Positions 10,120 to 20,040 of a stretch of DNA of 64,000 bases are shown piece by piece. Source of the stretch: Capitulum mitella (lineage: Eukaryota; Arthropoda; Thecostraca; Pollicipedomorpha; Pollicipedidae). The position numbers and the translations under genes are program-made. Each line of letters starts with the position of its first letter. The first letter of the stretch is position 1. Where the stretch lies: positions 2,323,481-2,387,480 of the forward strand of contig CP099844.1 of NCBI GenBank assembly GCA_030062745.1, given 5' to 3'. Under the pieces are notes generated by a model. It did no database searches. It was not told the origin of the DNA and saw only the letters and a program-made list of their open reading frames with translations.

Positions 10120-11973
10120 ATCAAATACTGCTCTTCTTGGTACTTCATACATCAGGAACTGCGAAGAGTTAAGCAAATACTTTCTGACAACAAAACCAAG
10201 CTTCCACGATTGACTATGAGGTCAGGAAGGGTGTTTCCACCTGGCTACAAGCTGCAAAAAAAGAAAAAAACCGGAAACATGTGCAAATCTTCTACAAAAA
10301 TACGGTGTCCCGCGTTTACCAGAGCTATGAGAAGGTGGTTCGTGATAATGCGGACACTGCGGGTACTGGCCGGAGATACTGCAAGGCAGCCAGTCTATCA
10401 GACCAGTTCCAGGTCGTCATCTTTTACGGACATTAACTTCTCTCGTGATCAGGAACAACGCGTCGTGTGACGCCAGCCCTCTTAAGGAAGCCAACATTGT
10501 CTACTTTTACAGACGTTCAACAGGAAACTGCGCGCTCCTTCCAAATAGTGGATATATTGGTCAAACCACCGCCTCTCTTAGTAGACGCATCATGATGCAC
10601 CCGTTCCCGACTGGGGAGGGCTGTTGACAGCCCCCCCCCCTGAGGTTTTTCTGGGATTGCGAGAGAACGAACAAACAGAGCCACGAAACTTTGTGTACCT
10701 TTTGTGCTTCATCATTTGTACATTTTGTGTCAAAATTTTGATCTCAGGTCGGGTCAGGCGCCTTACCTAGGTCAGGTCAAACAGACCGTATGTCCAGAAA
10801 AGTTTAGCGCCCTCAAACTTTTTCGCAAAACAAGATATCTCAATAATACTTTCAGGGATTAGTGATCGTGATAGATGCAAGAAATCTACTATCTCAGATT
10901 TTTCGGAATTTTCCGGGTCATTGACCTAAGGTCAACCCCATTTTTAAGACACGTTGTGGTTTTTTCGGAAATTGACGGAATATTTTATAACATTTTTAGT
11001 GTGGAGTGAAGCAGACATCTAGTTACCGTCATTGGGCGAAGTATCAATGACTGCCGCCATTGACCTGAGATCAGGTCACGAATAACTGTAGTGAGCCAAA
11101 ACGTACCACCGTCAAAATCGGCGATGAATTACTCAGAATGGGTAGAAAATGGCAGAACTAGCTTGCACAGAGGTAAGTAATACCAGGAACCTCAAAAAGT
11201 TTGAAAAAGTGGCATATTTTGAAAATAAACAGGCTCTCGCGAATAAAGCTCCGCCAATCAGGTAGATTGGTAACTAATAAATTTTACCAAAATTTAAACA
11301 TGGAAAACCATCACAAGAACCAGTAAGATGAATAAAATTTACATGGATAGGCTTTTTTCGCGAAAATAAAGGAACGCTAAAATTAATTCCCGTCAATTTG
11401 TTACTGCATACGGCTGCGGCGCACGCCGACAGCCGGCGGGAGAATTGCCGTGTCTTTAACTCGACGTTTCGGCGTATATATTTAAGAAATCCGAGAAATA
11501 AGATGTGTGTCGGCATTTGCGGACCTTTACTTGTGTGCTGATGCCTTTATTTATGCGTTATTAGTCACAGCCCTTGAGATTCAGGCCATTTCTCGGTCTC
11601 GTGCAGTCGGCTATGGGAAAACATATATAGGGCGTAAATTGCTTACATATTATCTAAAACTAAAAATGAGAGCAGTTTCGAGCTTTACTCGTCACAAGCT
11701 TTCCAACGGTTTGCTTATTTTTATTGTGCGACCAACCGTTCGCGAGTTAGAGGAGGGGTTGCCGAACAGCCCCCTCCCCCAGGCACGCATGATCGTAACG
11801 GACCGACGGTCGTGCGGCGGGTTAACACACTCGAGCAATCCGGCGAGCCGTTGACGTGGCGGCAGATCGTGGAAAACGCCCAGATCCTAGTGAAAGGAGC
11901 AGTTGAGAAGCGAAGGCTTTCGGTGATGGAGGCCGTGTGTATGCAATACATTGGCCCAAACATTACAAAGTGA
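10120..11973 (+). pseudogene. Penelope-like C-terminal ORF split by a family B element
   Basis: Upstream part: a frame with IFYKNTVSRVYQSYEKVVRD (10288 onward) resembles the linker before the endonuclease. The frame from 10445 has the segments NNASCDASPLKEANIVY and NSGYIGQTTASLSRR, the core of the Penelope GIY-YIG domain. Homology stops at IMMH at 10599, where family B copy 1 begins. It resumes just after that copy (11822-11973) with WRQIVENAQILVKG and EKRRLSVMEAVCMQYIGP, the usual C-terminal end, then TGA. Frameshifts elsewhere make it a pseudogene. Confidence 0.82.
10600..11821 (+). mobile_element. Family B non-autonomous DNA element, copy 1
   Basis: About 1.22 kb, with left end CCCGTTCCCGACTGG and a right end whose complement is CCCGCCGCACGACCGTC, so the termini form a short imperfect inverted repeat. 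TTAA follows the right end; the left flank reads TGCA. Both ends carry a G-run/C-run hairpin (GCTGTTGACAGC followed by a C-run at the left). The body is rich in AGGTCA-type half-sites and has no ORF. CCC...GGG ends with TTAA suggest a piggyBac-like MITE; assignment to a superfamily is inference. It interrupts a Penelope ORF, so it inserted later. Confidence 0.75.
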
Positions 11974-12245
11974 ATGAAATGAGCACCCTGGAGTTACATT
12001 GGAGCGCGCGACATAGGCAGGGGTAAAAGTATGCTGTTTGTGGGCGTATGTGTGTTTGGTGTTCGTATGACGTGTCCGTCCTATTTCGCGACGTGCATGC
12101 TTTTGATAATGGCGTGAATCTGTTGGGGGAAACTGCCTGTCGTAGGGTCTTTAAACTCTTAGCACGTATTGGATTGAATTTTGTAGTTCTGGTTTCTGCC
12201 ATTTTACACCTACTTTAATTAGAGTTAGATATAAGTTGCGTTAGT

Positions 12246-12272
12246 CTTGATGATATAGATAGGACGAAACGC
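12246..12272 (+). other. Degenerate hammerhead-like motif after the + strand Penelope ORF
   Basis: Reads TTGATGATATAGATAGGACG then AAACGCC, about 270 bp after the stop of the plus-strand Penelope GIY-YIG ORF and in the same orientation. The order TGATGA...GGACGAAAC fits hammerhead motifs in Penelope terminal repeats, but the first core base is changed and the stem is broken. Confidence 0.3.
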
Positions 12273-12495
12273 CGTATATAATATTACTTCGTATTTACAC
12301 TGAATTCCAAACCAAGTAAAATGGAGTATGAACATCCTGACAGATCGTGAGGCCATACATGGTAAGTTTTGGATATTTATAGTACCGGAAATATAGTAAC
12401 TTATTCAGAGATCGAAAGACAGTCTAAAAAGCTTGTTAGCTGCCGGTCTCCAGTGAACAAGGCAAGCTTGATAACCTGCATTCAAATAATATGTA

Positions 12496-12498
<3 letters not shown>

Positions 12499-12540
<42 letters not shown>

Positions 12541-12559
12541 GTATATATATATATATATA
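12499..12559. repeat. (AT)n microsatellite
   Basis: Two blocks of AT/TA dinucleotides separated by a CG interruption near 12540. Confidence 0.96.
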
Positions 12560-12669
12560 AGATATGAAAGATAAGATGGACACGACAAGCCTTTTATATC
12601 CACGACGTGCTCAGGTTTTTGTGCACAGAGCCATCTGGTGACTGGAGTTTGACTAGAACGCTATATTGA

Positions 12670-13920
12670 CCCGTCCCCGACTGGGTGGGGGGGGGGCAGT
12701 TGACTGCCCCCCCTGAGGTTTTTCTGGGATTGCGAGAGAACCAACAGACACAGAGCCACAAAACTTTGTGTACCTTTTGCTCCATCAATTTCGCATCTCG
12801 TGTCCAAATTTTGATCTCAGGTCAGGTCAGGTGCCTGATCTAGGTCAAGTCAAACGGACCTATGTCCAAAAAAGTTTAGCGCCCTTTAACTTTTTCGCAA
12901 AACAAGATATCTCAATAATACTTTCAGGGATTAGTGATCGTGATCGATGCAACAAATCTGCTATCTCAGATTTCGGAATTTTCCGGGTCATTGATCTAAG
13001 GTCAAGCCCATTTTTAAGACATGTCGCCGTTTTTCAGAAATTGACGGAGTATTTCATAACATTTTTAGTGTGGAGTGAAGCAGACATCTAGTTACCGCCA
13101 TTGGGCAAAGTATCAATGACTTCCAGCCATTGACCTGAGGTCAGGTCACGAATAACTGTAGTGAGCCACAATGTACCACCGTCAAAATCGACGATAAATT
13201 ACTCAGAATGGGTAGAAAATGGCAGAACTACTTTGCACAGGCGCAAGTAATACCAGGAACCTCAAAAAGCCTGAAAAAGGAGCATATTTTGGAAATAAAC
13301 AGGCTCTCGCGAATAAAGCTCCGCCAGTTGTGTAGATTGGTAACTAATCAATTTTCTCAAAATTTAAGCATGAGAAACCATCACAAAAACCACAAAGGTC
13401 AATAAAATTTACTTAGATCGTCTTTTTTGGCGAAAAAAGGAACGCTAAAATAAGTTCCCCGTCAATTTGGAGCCGCATACGGCAGCGGCGCACACCGACA
13501 GATTGCCGTGAGTTTAGAATTACATTACAGATTGGCGGGAGAATTGCCGTGTGTTTAACTCAACGTTTCGGCGTATATATTGAACAAATCTGGGGAAATT
13601 AGACGTGTATCGGCATCCGCGGACCTTTACTTGTGCGCTGGTGCCTTTACCTAGGCGTTATTAGTCACAGCCCTTGAGATTCAGGCCATTTCTCGGTCTC
13701 ATGCAGTCGGCTATGAGAAAACATATATAGGGCGTAAATTGGCTTACATATTATCTAAAACTAAAAATGAGAGCAGTTTCGAGCTCTACTCGTCACAAGC
13801 TTTCCAACGGTATGCTTATTTTTATCGTGCGACCAACCGTTCGTGAGTTAGAGGGGGGCAACCAACTGTCCCCCCCCCCCAGTCGCCCATGTTCGAAACG
13901 GACCGACGGTCGTGCGCGGG
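12670..13920 (+). mobile_element. Family B element, copy 2
   Basis: Same family and orientation as copy 1, roughly 90% identical by eye over most of the length. Flanks are TTGA (12666-12669) and TTAA (13921-13924), consistent with a decayed TTAA target duplication. The left end CCCGTCCCCGACTGGG is followed by a hairpin of ten Gs, CAGTTGACTG and a C-run; the right end has an equivalent G-run...C-run arm. It carries a 40-bp internal duplication near 13495-13555 (repeated GAATTGCCGTGTGTTTAA) that copy 1 lacks. No ORF. Confidence 0.8.
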
Positions 13921-14158
13921 TTAATACATGTTTTGTTTGCATTATTTAGTTGTTTTTGTGTTTATTTTGCTGAATTAAGCCTGCGGTATGCGAAGGTCCT
14001 AAAAATGCGTTCTGTTTCGTAGTTTGAAATTTTCTCCTTGGAGTCTTCCCAGTTATAACCTGTTGTATGGACACTGATCGGTGTTTTATTGACGTGAAGA
14101 TTTAGTTGTTTTGCACTGGGTAGTGCTCGTCAGTGAAATGCCACCTCGCTGTTGACAG

Positions 14159-14326
14159 GGGATTCGAAAGGCTCAGTTGTGCCTTCTGAGCTGATTCTTC
14201 GGCTCAACGGACAGTACCCTGGTGATGTGGGCATCTTCTGCTGCCTTTTTCTCAACCACCTGATGCTGCAGCCCGGCCAGGCCTTGTTTCTCGGGCCCAA
14301 CGAGCCGCATGCGTACATTTTCGGAG
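14159..14326 (+). CDS. MPI: MPI, third visible exon
   Basis: Encodes SELILRLNGQYPGDVGIFCC, LFLNHLMLQPGQALFLGPNE and PHAYIFG. The QYPGDVG segment and NEPHAY are hallmarks of type I phosphomannose isomerase; the His of PHAY is a zinc ligand. The acceptor is TTGACAG ending at 14158 and the donor is GGAG/GTCAGT. Phase is 1 on both sides. The second family signature, starting HAY, crosses into the next exon. Confidence 0.95.
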
Positions 14327-14522
14327 GTCAGTGTTGTAGAGTTGTATCTGGATGTCTGTAGTCCCATTTGGAGGTTATTGGTGTAGAGTTGTATCTAAAT
14401 GTTTGTAGTTCTGTTTGACGCACGCGTTGTCGGCGCTGCTGATGAGTGTTGGAATGGAATGTGACCGATGCCGGCCGGGTGGTATTCAGCACATCTGCTT
14501 ACGGCCGCTGCTACTGCCTCAG
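14327..14522 (+). other. MPI intron 3
   Basis: A 196-bp intron, GTCAGT to CCTCAG. Its first half is a two-unit tandem repeat: GTGTTGTAGAGTTGTATCTG, then about 50 bp on, TTGGTGTAGAGTTGTATCTA. The repeat begins at the donor itself, so GGAGGTCAGT is echoed by GGAGGTTATT at 14370. The motif GTGTxGAGTTGTATCT also occurs twice at the left end of the hAT-like element at 16401. Confidence 0.85.
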
Positions 14523-14728
14523 ACTGCGTGGAGATCATGGCCTGCTCGGACAACGTGGTGCGCGCCGGCCTGACGCCCAAATTCAAGGACGTCCCTACCC
14601 TGGTGGAGATGCTTAGCTATGAGTGCGCGCCGGCCCAGCAGAAGGTGTTCGCGCCGACCGCCACGGAGGGTCCGGGCGTTCTGGTGTTCGATCCTCCTGT
14701 GCCAGACTTCACCCTGGCCAAAATACAG
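14523..14728 (+). CDS. MPI: MPI, fourth visible exon
   Basis: Encodes [20 protein letters not shown], then [20 protein letters not shown] and [14 protein letters not shown]. The run VE-x-MA-x-SDN-x-V-RAG-x-TPK completes the second phosphomannose isomerase signature; the Arg of VRAG is an active-site residue in the family. The acceptor is GCCTCAG ending at 14522 and the donor GTAACC at 14729. It enters in phase 1 and leaves in phase 0. The DPPVPDF motif is also typical of animal MPI. Confidence 0.96.
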
Positions 14729-15199
14729 GTAACCAGACTGTCGGATCTGGCACGGACACAGGATCGTAGCTCCCTCAGACGGATCGATTGATGGAGAGTT
14801 CGGTCATCGGTCATCTGCAGAGTTAAGGTGATGCTAACCGAGCTCTCAAATCAGATTGGGCTGCCGATGTACCCAAAGAAGTACGTGTTTGTATATTCAA
14901 CCATCGTGTTTTCCTAAGTGGAATCTTTTTCCGGTTTAATGGTTTTATGTTCTCGTTTTGTGAACATCATACCCATCACATTGTGCATGGGTATGCCAAA
15001 GGTTTTTGACAAAAGGGTATGACAGAGAGTTACGACAATGGGCCTTGCGCTTTGCTGTGCTCACCCTGTTTGAAGTAACGTTGACGTCAAAAGATCGGGT
15101 TTGCACAGATTCACTGTTGATTCCCAACCCGTGTCTTCGTCGCTTTGGCCGTATTCCCATACCCGTGGCGCTAGGGCGCGTTTCCGCTTGGGGAAGGAG

Positions 15200-15460
15200 C
15201 TTCTTCGCCTCCCTGCCATCTCCCCCCCCCCCTGCGAGATATCAAGAACTACCCGTCCAATTTCACCGCAGCAAAGACGGTCGATTCTCCATGATCATTA
15301 CTACATTTCTGTATAAAGAAGTTTTGAAAACCGTGAAAGGGGTGGATGTAGTCTCAGGGGGATATTTTTACCTGTTATAACTCCCCTGTTTATGGACCGA
15401 TATTGATGCAGTTGGCATGAATCCACTGCTTATCGATGGGGATCTTAATATCGACTAATT
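15200..15460 (-). repeat. Family A 3'-end fragment, inverted
   Basis: Reverse complement of the last 250 bp or so of family A: a C-run, GAGAT, ACTACCCGTCC, TTATAACTCC and TTGGCATGAATC match in order. The terminal inverted repeat itself is lost. A third diverged copy of the same segment occurs at 46655-46760. Confidence 0.7.
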
Positions 15461-15525
15461 CAATTAAATAAATTATGTTAAAACTTAAATTAAATTACTA
15501 AATGACTAAATTTAAACCAAAGGTA

Positions 15526-15760
15526 ATATATATATATATATATGTATATATATGTAATCAAACAGTCCTTTTCTGATTTTGCTCAAGGGTCTTCTGGGAT
15601 CTGGAACCTTTTTGGAAATTTTGTCAAAGGATCTTGTGGGATCCAGGATCTTTTCTTAAATTTTGCCAAAGGATCGTGCAAGACCTAGAATATATTTTTT
15701 TCTTGTTTCGCTGAGAGATGTTTTGGGATCTTTGACTTCTACTAAGATCCCAGAAGATAC
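15526..15760. repeat. (TA)n followed by a ~43-bp tandem repeat
   Basis: A TA tract (15526-15555) precedes about four units of 40-45 bp with the core AAATTTTGCCAAAGGATCTT then GGGATC-CAGGATCTTTT. A related GATCCT-rich periodic segment lies at 21235-21350. Non-coding. Confidence 0.7.
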
Positions 15761-16400
15761 AGGAATTCAGAAGATCCCAGGGATTCAGGCATATGTCTGG
15801 ATACCATGCTCTCCCTTCCCTATTGACATCTGTCACCTCACTGGTAATCAGGTCATAGCCGATAAGCAGGTAATAGGTATATGTAATATCAGCTTTGAGC
15901 ATTGAATGTATTATGAGGTTGTAGTAGTCATAGTACCATGGGTTTTTTTGTTTTATCAGTGATACGTTCTTCATTGATAATATATACTGGTTACTGCCTC
16001 CATATTGTGCTACTTCCTTACCTTACGGAATTAGGGAAGTTGTAATTACAATGTCAGTTGATCCAAATCCTCATTGGACTAGTAAGTAAGTAGGCATCCA
16101 CAGCCTCATGGCAAGAAATAACTTTGCCAGATATGCTTTGTTTATTGCAGGAGCCTTCTTAATTTGCCAGTTACATGCCCTTCATGTTTTATCTTGTGTG
16201 CCACCTGCCAAGTTCCATATCAGGTTACGTCACAACAGAATACGACCGTGTTCACTTACAAATATCTCTTTTTCTCCCTGTCAGCTTCAGGTTCAGAAAC
16301 ATGATCAGCAGACCTGGTATACAACAATGCAGTTTCATTACATGTGGCTGGTGCCAAAAAAGTTACCATTTGCTCACCGTACAGCACTCTGAATTATTAC

Positions 16401-16587
16401 CAGGGGTGTCGAGTTGTATCTGAATTATTACCAGGAGTGTCGAGTTGTATCCTTTTGTGAGGACCTTGTCCCCATGTTGATTTGCCCTCCCCCCAGTGTT
16501 GGTTTGGCCCCATCACATTTGGGGGAAGCTTAGCTTCTCGGGTTCTCGGCTCGTCCCCCCCATCATTAACACAAAGCGACTCCCCTG
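16401..16587. mobile_element. 187-bp hAT-like MITE
   Basis: Starts CAGGGGTGTCGAGTTG and ends with the complement CAGGGGAGTCGCTTTG, flanked by ATTATTAC (16393-16400) and GTTATTAC (16588-16595). The 8-bp target duplication and the CAGGGG terminus are the hAT signature. Its left end is duplicated in tandem: the 31 bp from 16391, including the target-site copy, recur at 16422. It has no coding capacity. Confidence 0.85.
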
Positions 16588-17462
16588 GTTATTACTCCAT
16601 ATCATAAAAGAGGACTTGGTCACTTCTGAATGGACGCTGTGACTCCCCCAGTCCAGTGGCAGCTACAAACCGTGACAGTGCGCGCTTACGGACTCAGCAA
16701 AACTACTAATACTGACATTCAGCGCACGTGCGAGATTTGTTGATATTCAGAGCTGTACGAAAATAATCAGTGAAACCAACTGCCATTTTAGCGACGGTTC
16801 TTCCTGGGGATGAAAGTGACGCCATTGGTCTTCTTAACGGGCTTTAACTCAGGTCTGGCCAGTCTGCGTGACGCAAACAACCAGCAGAAACTTTACAATC
16901 GGATGGTCGATGATATGAAACTCGGGTCGTAGCCCTGTTTCCATGACAGGATTGGATTACAAAACGGATTTCCCTCTGGAGGGAAATCGGGATGTCAGGT
17001 GGCGTTTCCATGACCGTACATAGCAAACCGGATTACTTTCGAGATTTCAGATTTCCGGGTTACTTCGAGAAATCTCGGATTCGCCGCCAGTTGTAGCGTG
17101 ACATTTGTTCGTGTGTCATTTCCCTTCAGAGTGTACAGAATCCATCAGTAGATTACCGAATGAACTGAGCTGCTGTGGCGGACTGGTGTTGCGTGAGATT
17201 TGAGAACGTCGTGGTGCCGTTTTAGCGTTTTTTGTCAACAAGCTGCCAACAGACAAGAAATTGATTTCGGAAAAAAACAAGAAATTGATTGGCTCCCCCT
17301 TCGCAGCACACCAAAACAAATGCGGCGGGTAATGCTCCCATATGCTTGCAATGTTCGGGTAATCCGGATTTTCTCGCGAAATCTTCCTTTTCAGTCCGGA
17401 TTCGCAAATCCAATCCAGTTTGTTAAAAGAGGTGTTTCGTTCCTGACATTAAGCTTGAAATA

Positions 17463-18290
17463 TTGACTAGTCAGATGCGCGTTATTCCTATTAAGAGGAG
17501 GAAGGAAAAGGCGGTCAAAGCGAGGAAAGAACGCCAAAACCTAGCCAGGACAGTTTCCATGCAGGAAATGCAGATTGGTCGAAATTGCAGGACTGGAGTA
17601 TTACAAGCTTATAATGAAAGCCGGCAACAGATGGAAATGCTTGAGATAAAATGGGGAAGAAGAGCAATGTTTTTTCGACAGTGCGTTGGATTAAAGAGAA
17701 AGGAAATCATCAAATTACTTTTTAGACCTGTATCGTAAAAGGAATATCAGGAAACAAATATAATTTGTTGAAGATAACACTGGAGAACTTTTGACTAAAA
17801 GCAAGAATATTCTTGATTTTGCCGTAGCCACTTCCAAGCCTCGCAAATTTCCAAGGTTAAAAACGAACAAAAATACGTAGGTAGTGTTGATTTGTACCTT
17901 GCAATGGTCAACTGTCCGACGGTATGCGAGGAAGATAAAAAGTGGTTCGAAGGCCGCTTTGACAAAGCTGAATGCGGATCAGCCTTAAAGCTACGAGAGA
18001 CAATAGAGCGCCCTCAGTAGCAATTTTTCTGTTTTTTCTTTCTTTATTTCCGGTCGGAAAGCGAAGAATTGATAACTGAGTATACAAATCATCCCAAAGA
18101 AGGGGTTCATTTCTAGTACTTAAAGTAGAGGAGGTATTACGCTATTATCCAAAAAGGGACGAAAAGGGGACTAGAAATAAAAGGGCATTTTGTCTCCTTG
18201 ATATTATCTATAAGATAGTCGCTGGAGTTCTGGCCAACAGACATATGCGTAGAGTAGTGACCTATTTTACCAATGTCAACTGATAGAAGT
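17463..18290 (+). pseudogene. L1-type ORF2, pre-RT and early RT part
   Basis: The frame from 17463 has a basic coiled stretch (RRKEKAVKARKERQN) and VLQAYNESRQQMEMLEIKWG, as in the L1 region between endonuclease and RT. After frameshifts come YLAMVNCPTVCEEDKKWFEG and then FDKAECGSALKLRE, matching the L1 block before RT motif 1. Next, GITLLSKKGRKG precedes LLDIIYKIVAGVLANRHMR, matching the RT motif 'RPISLLNVDYKILAKVLANR'. Several stops and frameshifts show it is dead. It is cut off near 18290 by an insertion and resumes at 20041. Confidence 0.85.
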
Positions 18291-18362
18291 GCAGACGCTA
18301 ATTTCAGATATACCATTCGAATGACAGAATGACGTTTAGTTCACAAGATATTCGCGCCGGAA

Positions 18363-19871
18363 GGTACAGTGGACATGAAACGCGCCCGGGGCTATGTGAC
18401 GCCACGAAATCCCCAGGCGCCGGTGAGCTTCATGGCGGTCGGTCGTTTCACGTATTCTGAGTATTGTCGCCGTCTACGGATTGTGACGATTCCTGCGGTT
18501 GCGGTTCAACGGCTGCTGGGCGGAATTATATTGTTTCCGGCGGTTTTAGGCACTGCGGCGACCGCAGGCATTTGATGTGTATCAGTCTGGACTGCAGTCA
18601 CCCCCCGCAGTCGCCTCTCCAGCCGGCTGACGGCGCGCAGGCTCGGCTGGCAGAGCGTGGCAAGCGCCGGGAGACAGCGCCTCCGATTAGATCCTCACAG
18701 TAAACAGATCTCCTTATCACTTAAAGTAAATTGCTGTTCCGCGATGGCGTCGGCCGTGCTCAAATCCGGAAAGGCGTCGACAGGTTGAGGCGGACAGTCG
18801 GAGGCCATTTGATCCGGGTCGCGCTTAACAGACCTATTGAGGCCTTTTGTAGTCATTTTTGGAAACGGTTCGGGAATCAGGGGACAAGATTTGTTTTGAG
18901 CCGCCCGTTTATCACACTTCATGCACTTTAATGGGTATTTGACGATCAAGGTCGTTTTATACGCCCACTTGACCGGATTTACCCTCCGTTTACAAAACTC
19001 CGGGTCCCGCTGCAGACATAAACCAGGTTTCCGGAGAACCATACGGTGCCTGTAAACACGTTTTGAAATGCGAGTCGCAGCAGACCAATTTGCTTGGAAT
19101 GTGAGCCTATGCGACCTCGACCTCAGATGGCCTGCAATGGGTATAAAAAGTCACCTCTTAGCCAGGTGACAACTCTAGTCACCACCGAACTACAGTCGGA
19201 TCCGAAGCCACCTCGAAAGCACTGTTTAGAACGGTACGGTTCAGATTTCCGACATTGGTGACCTGCAGGCCCTCGAGAACGTGGTCACAGCTCAAGGACC
19301 TGACATGGCATTAAGTTGAAGATTTCATGACATGTGTAAAAAAAAGGCTCAAAATTCAGCTAGCCAAAATTTCAATCCATTGAGCTAACCGGTTCAGCAT
19401 CTATCCTCGGAAAACCTTTGGAGGCTGCACCAACCATCCCAGGTTAATATATCGTTTGCCCTCCGAGTCAACGGGGGATGGCTTTGTGTTGGCTCTATGA
19501 CAGCGGGAGGGTCCACGGAATAATTGACCTTCTCATGGAGGCAGTAATTTGGCCAGTACTTGACATCTATAGTTTGGACTCCCGGACCACGGAACTACGT
19601 CCTTTTTCTGCCATATGCCTCCCTGATCCCCGTTCTAGAGCCGCCACTTGATGCATTGGGATCGTGTTTTTTTGTCAACGTGTGTTAGAAAGGCCATTAA
19701 GAACAATCACCAAGTTTCACGGCTTTATCTCGGACGGTTCGAGAACTGCAGGCAAAAAACCAGGGGTGACTTTTCCGCCATGTTAAACTATATCACGGCC
19801 CGGCCGGACCAGCCGGCCGCTGGGGGTTTCGTGACGTCACAACCAATCACAGGCCGTTTCAGTTGGGTGCC
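18363..19871. mobile_element. 1.5-kb TIR insertion splitting the L1 remnant
   Basis: The left end GGTACAGTGGACATGAAACG and the complement of the right end, GGCACCCAACTGAAACGG, are similar. Further in, GTGACGCCACGAAATCCCC (left) matches GTGACGTCACGAAACCCCC (right arm, minus strand), and GCTTCATGGCGG matches AACATGGCGG. The arms are therefore about 75-80 bp of imperfect inverted repeat. I could not find a clear target duplication and do not assign a superfamily. The interior is GC-richer than the L1 and carries a minus-strand Cys-rich ORF. Confidence 0.6.
18695..19042 (-). CDS. Unrecognised Cys-rich 115-aa ORF inside the insertion
   Basis: Minus-strand ORF with PEFCKRRVNPVKWAYKTT, then KYPLKCMKCDKRAAQNKSCP and a more acidic tail ending TLSDKEICLL. 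The C-x2-C-x9-C spacing and basic residues suggest a small zinc-binding or nucleic-acid-binding segment, but I do not recognise the family. It lies wholly inside the TIR insertion, so it may be the eroded remainder of that element's own gene. It could also be a chance ORF. Confidence 0.3.
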   Translation of the reverse strand: MVLRKPGLCLQRDPEFCKRRVNPVKWAYKTTLIVKYPLKCMKCDKRAAQNKSCPLIPEPFPKMTTKGLNRSVKRDPDQMASDCPPQPVDAFPDLSTADAIAEQQFTLSDKEICLL

Positions 19872-20040
19872 GCTTTGAAGACTGAATGGAACGATTTCCA
19901 TAGCGATTTTTGCATTTCTGCCAACGGATTTGAAATCAGGGGATCGGAACTGACTACGTAACATGAAAAAATAAGGAAATGTTCCCGGAGGTGACTATTT
20001 CCGATGTTATCCAGCGCTGTGGTTCCAGCTCTGATGTGTC

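Larger units (their letters stand above)
4518..14158 (+). other. MPI intron 2
   Basis: A 9.6-kb intron starting GTGGCC and ending TTGACAG. It contains an AT microsatellite, Penelope-like fragments in both orientations, a family A fragment, a 1.3-kb palindrome and two family B elements, each listed separately. Stretches 4518-5215, 5455-6075, 7061-7350 and 7610-8290 hold nothing I recognise. Bases 7800-7900 resemble the loop of the palindrome at 9040-9150 in direct orientation. Confidence 0.8.
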
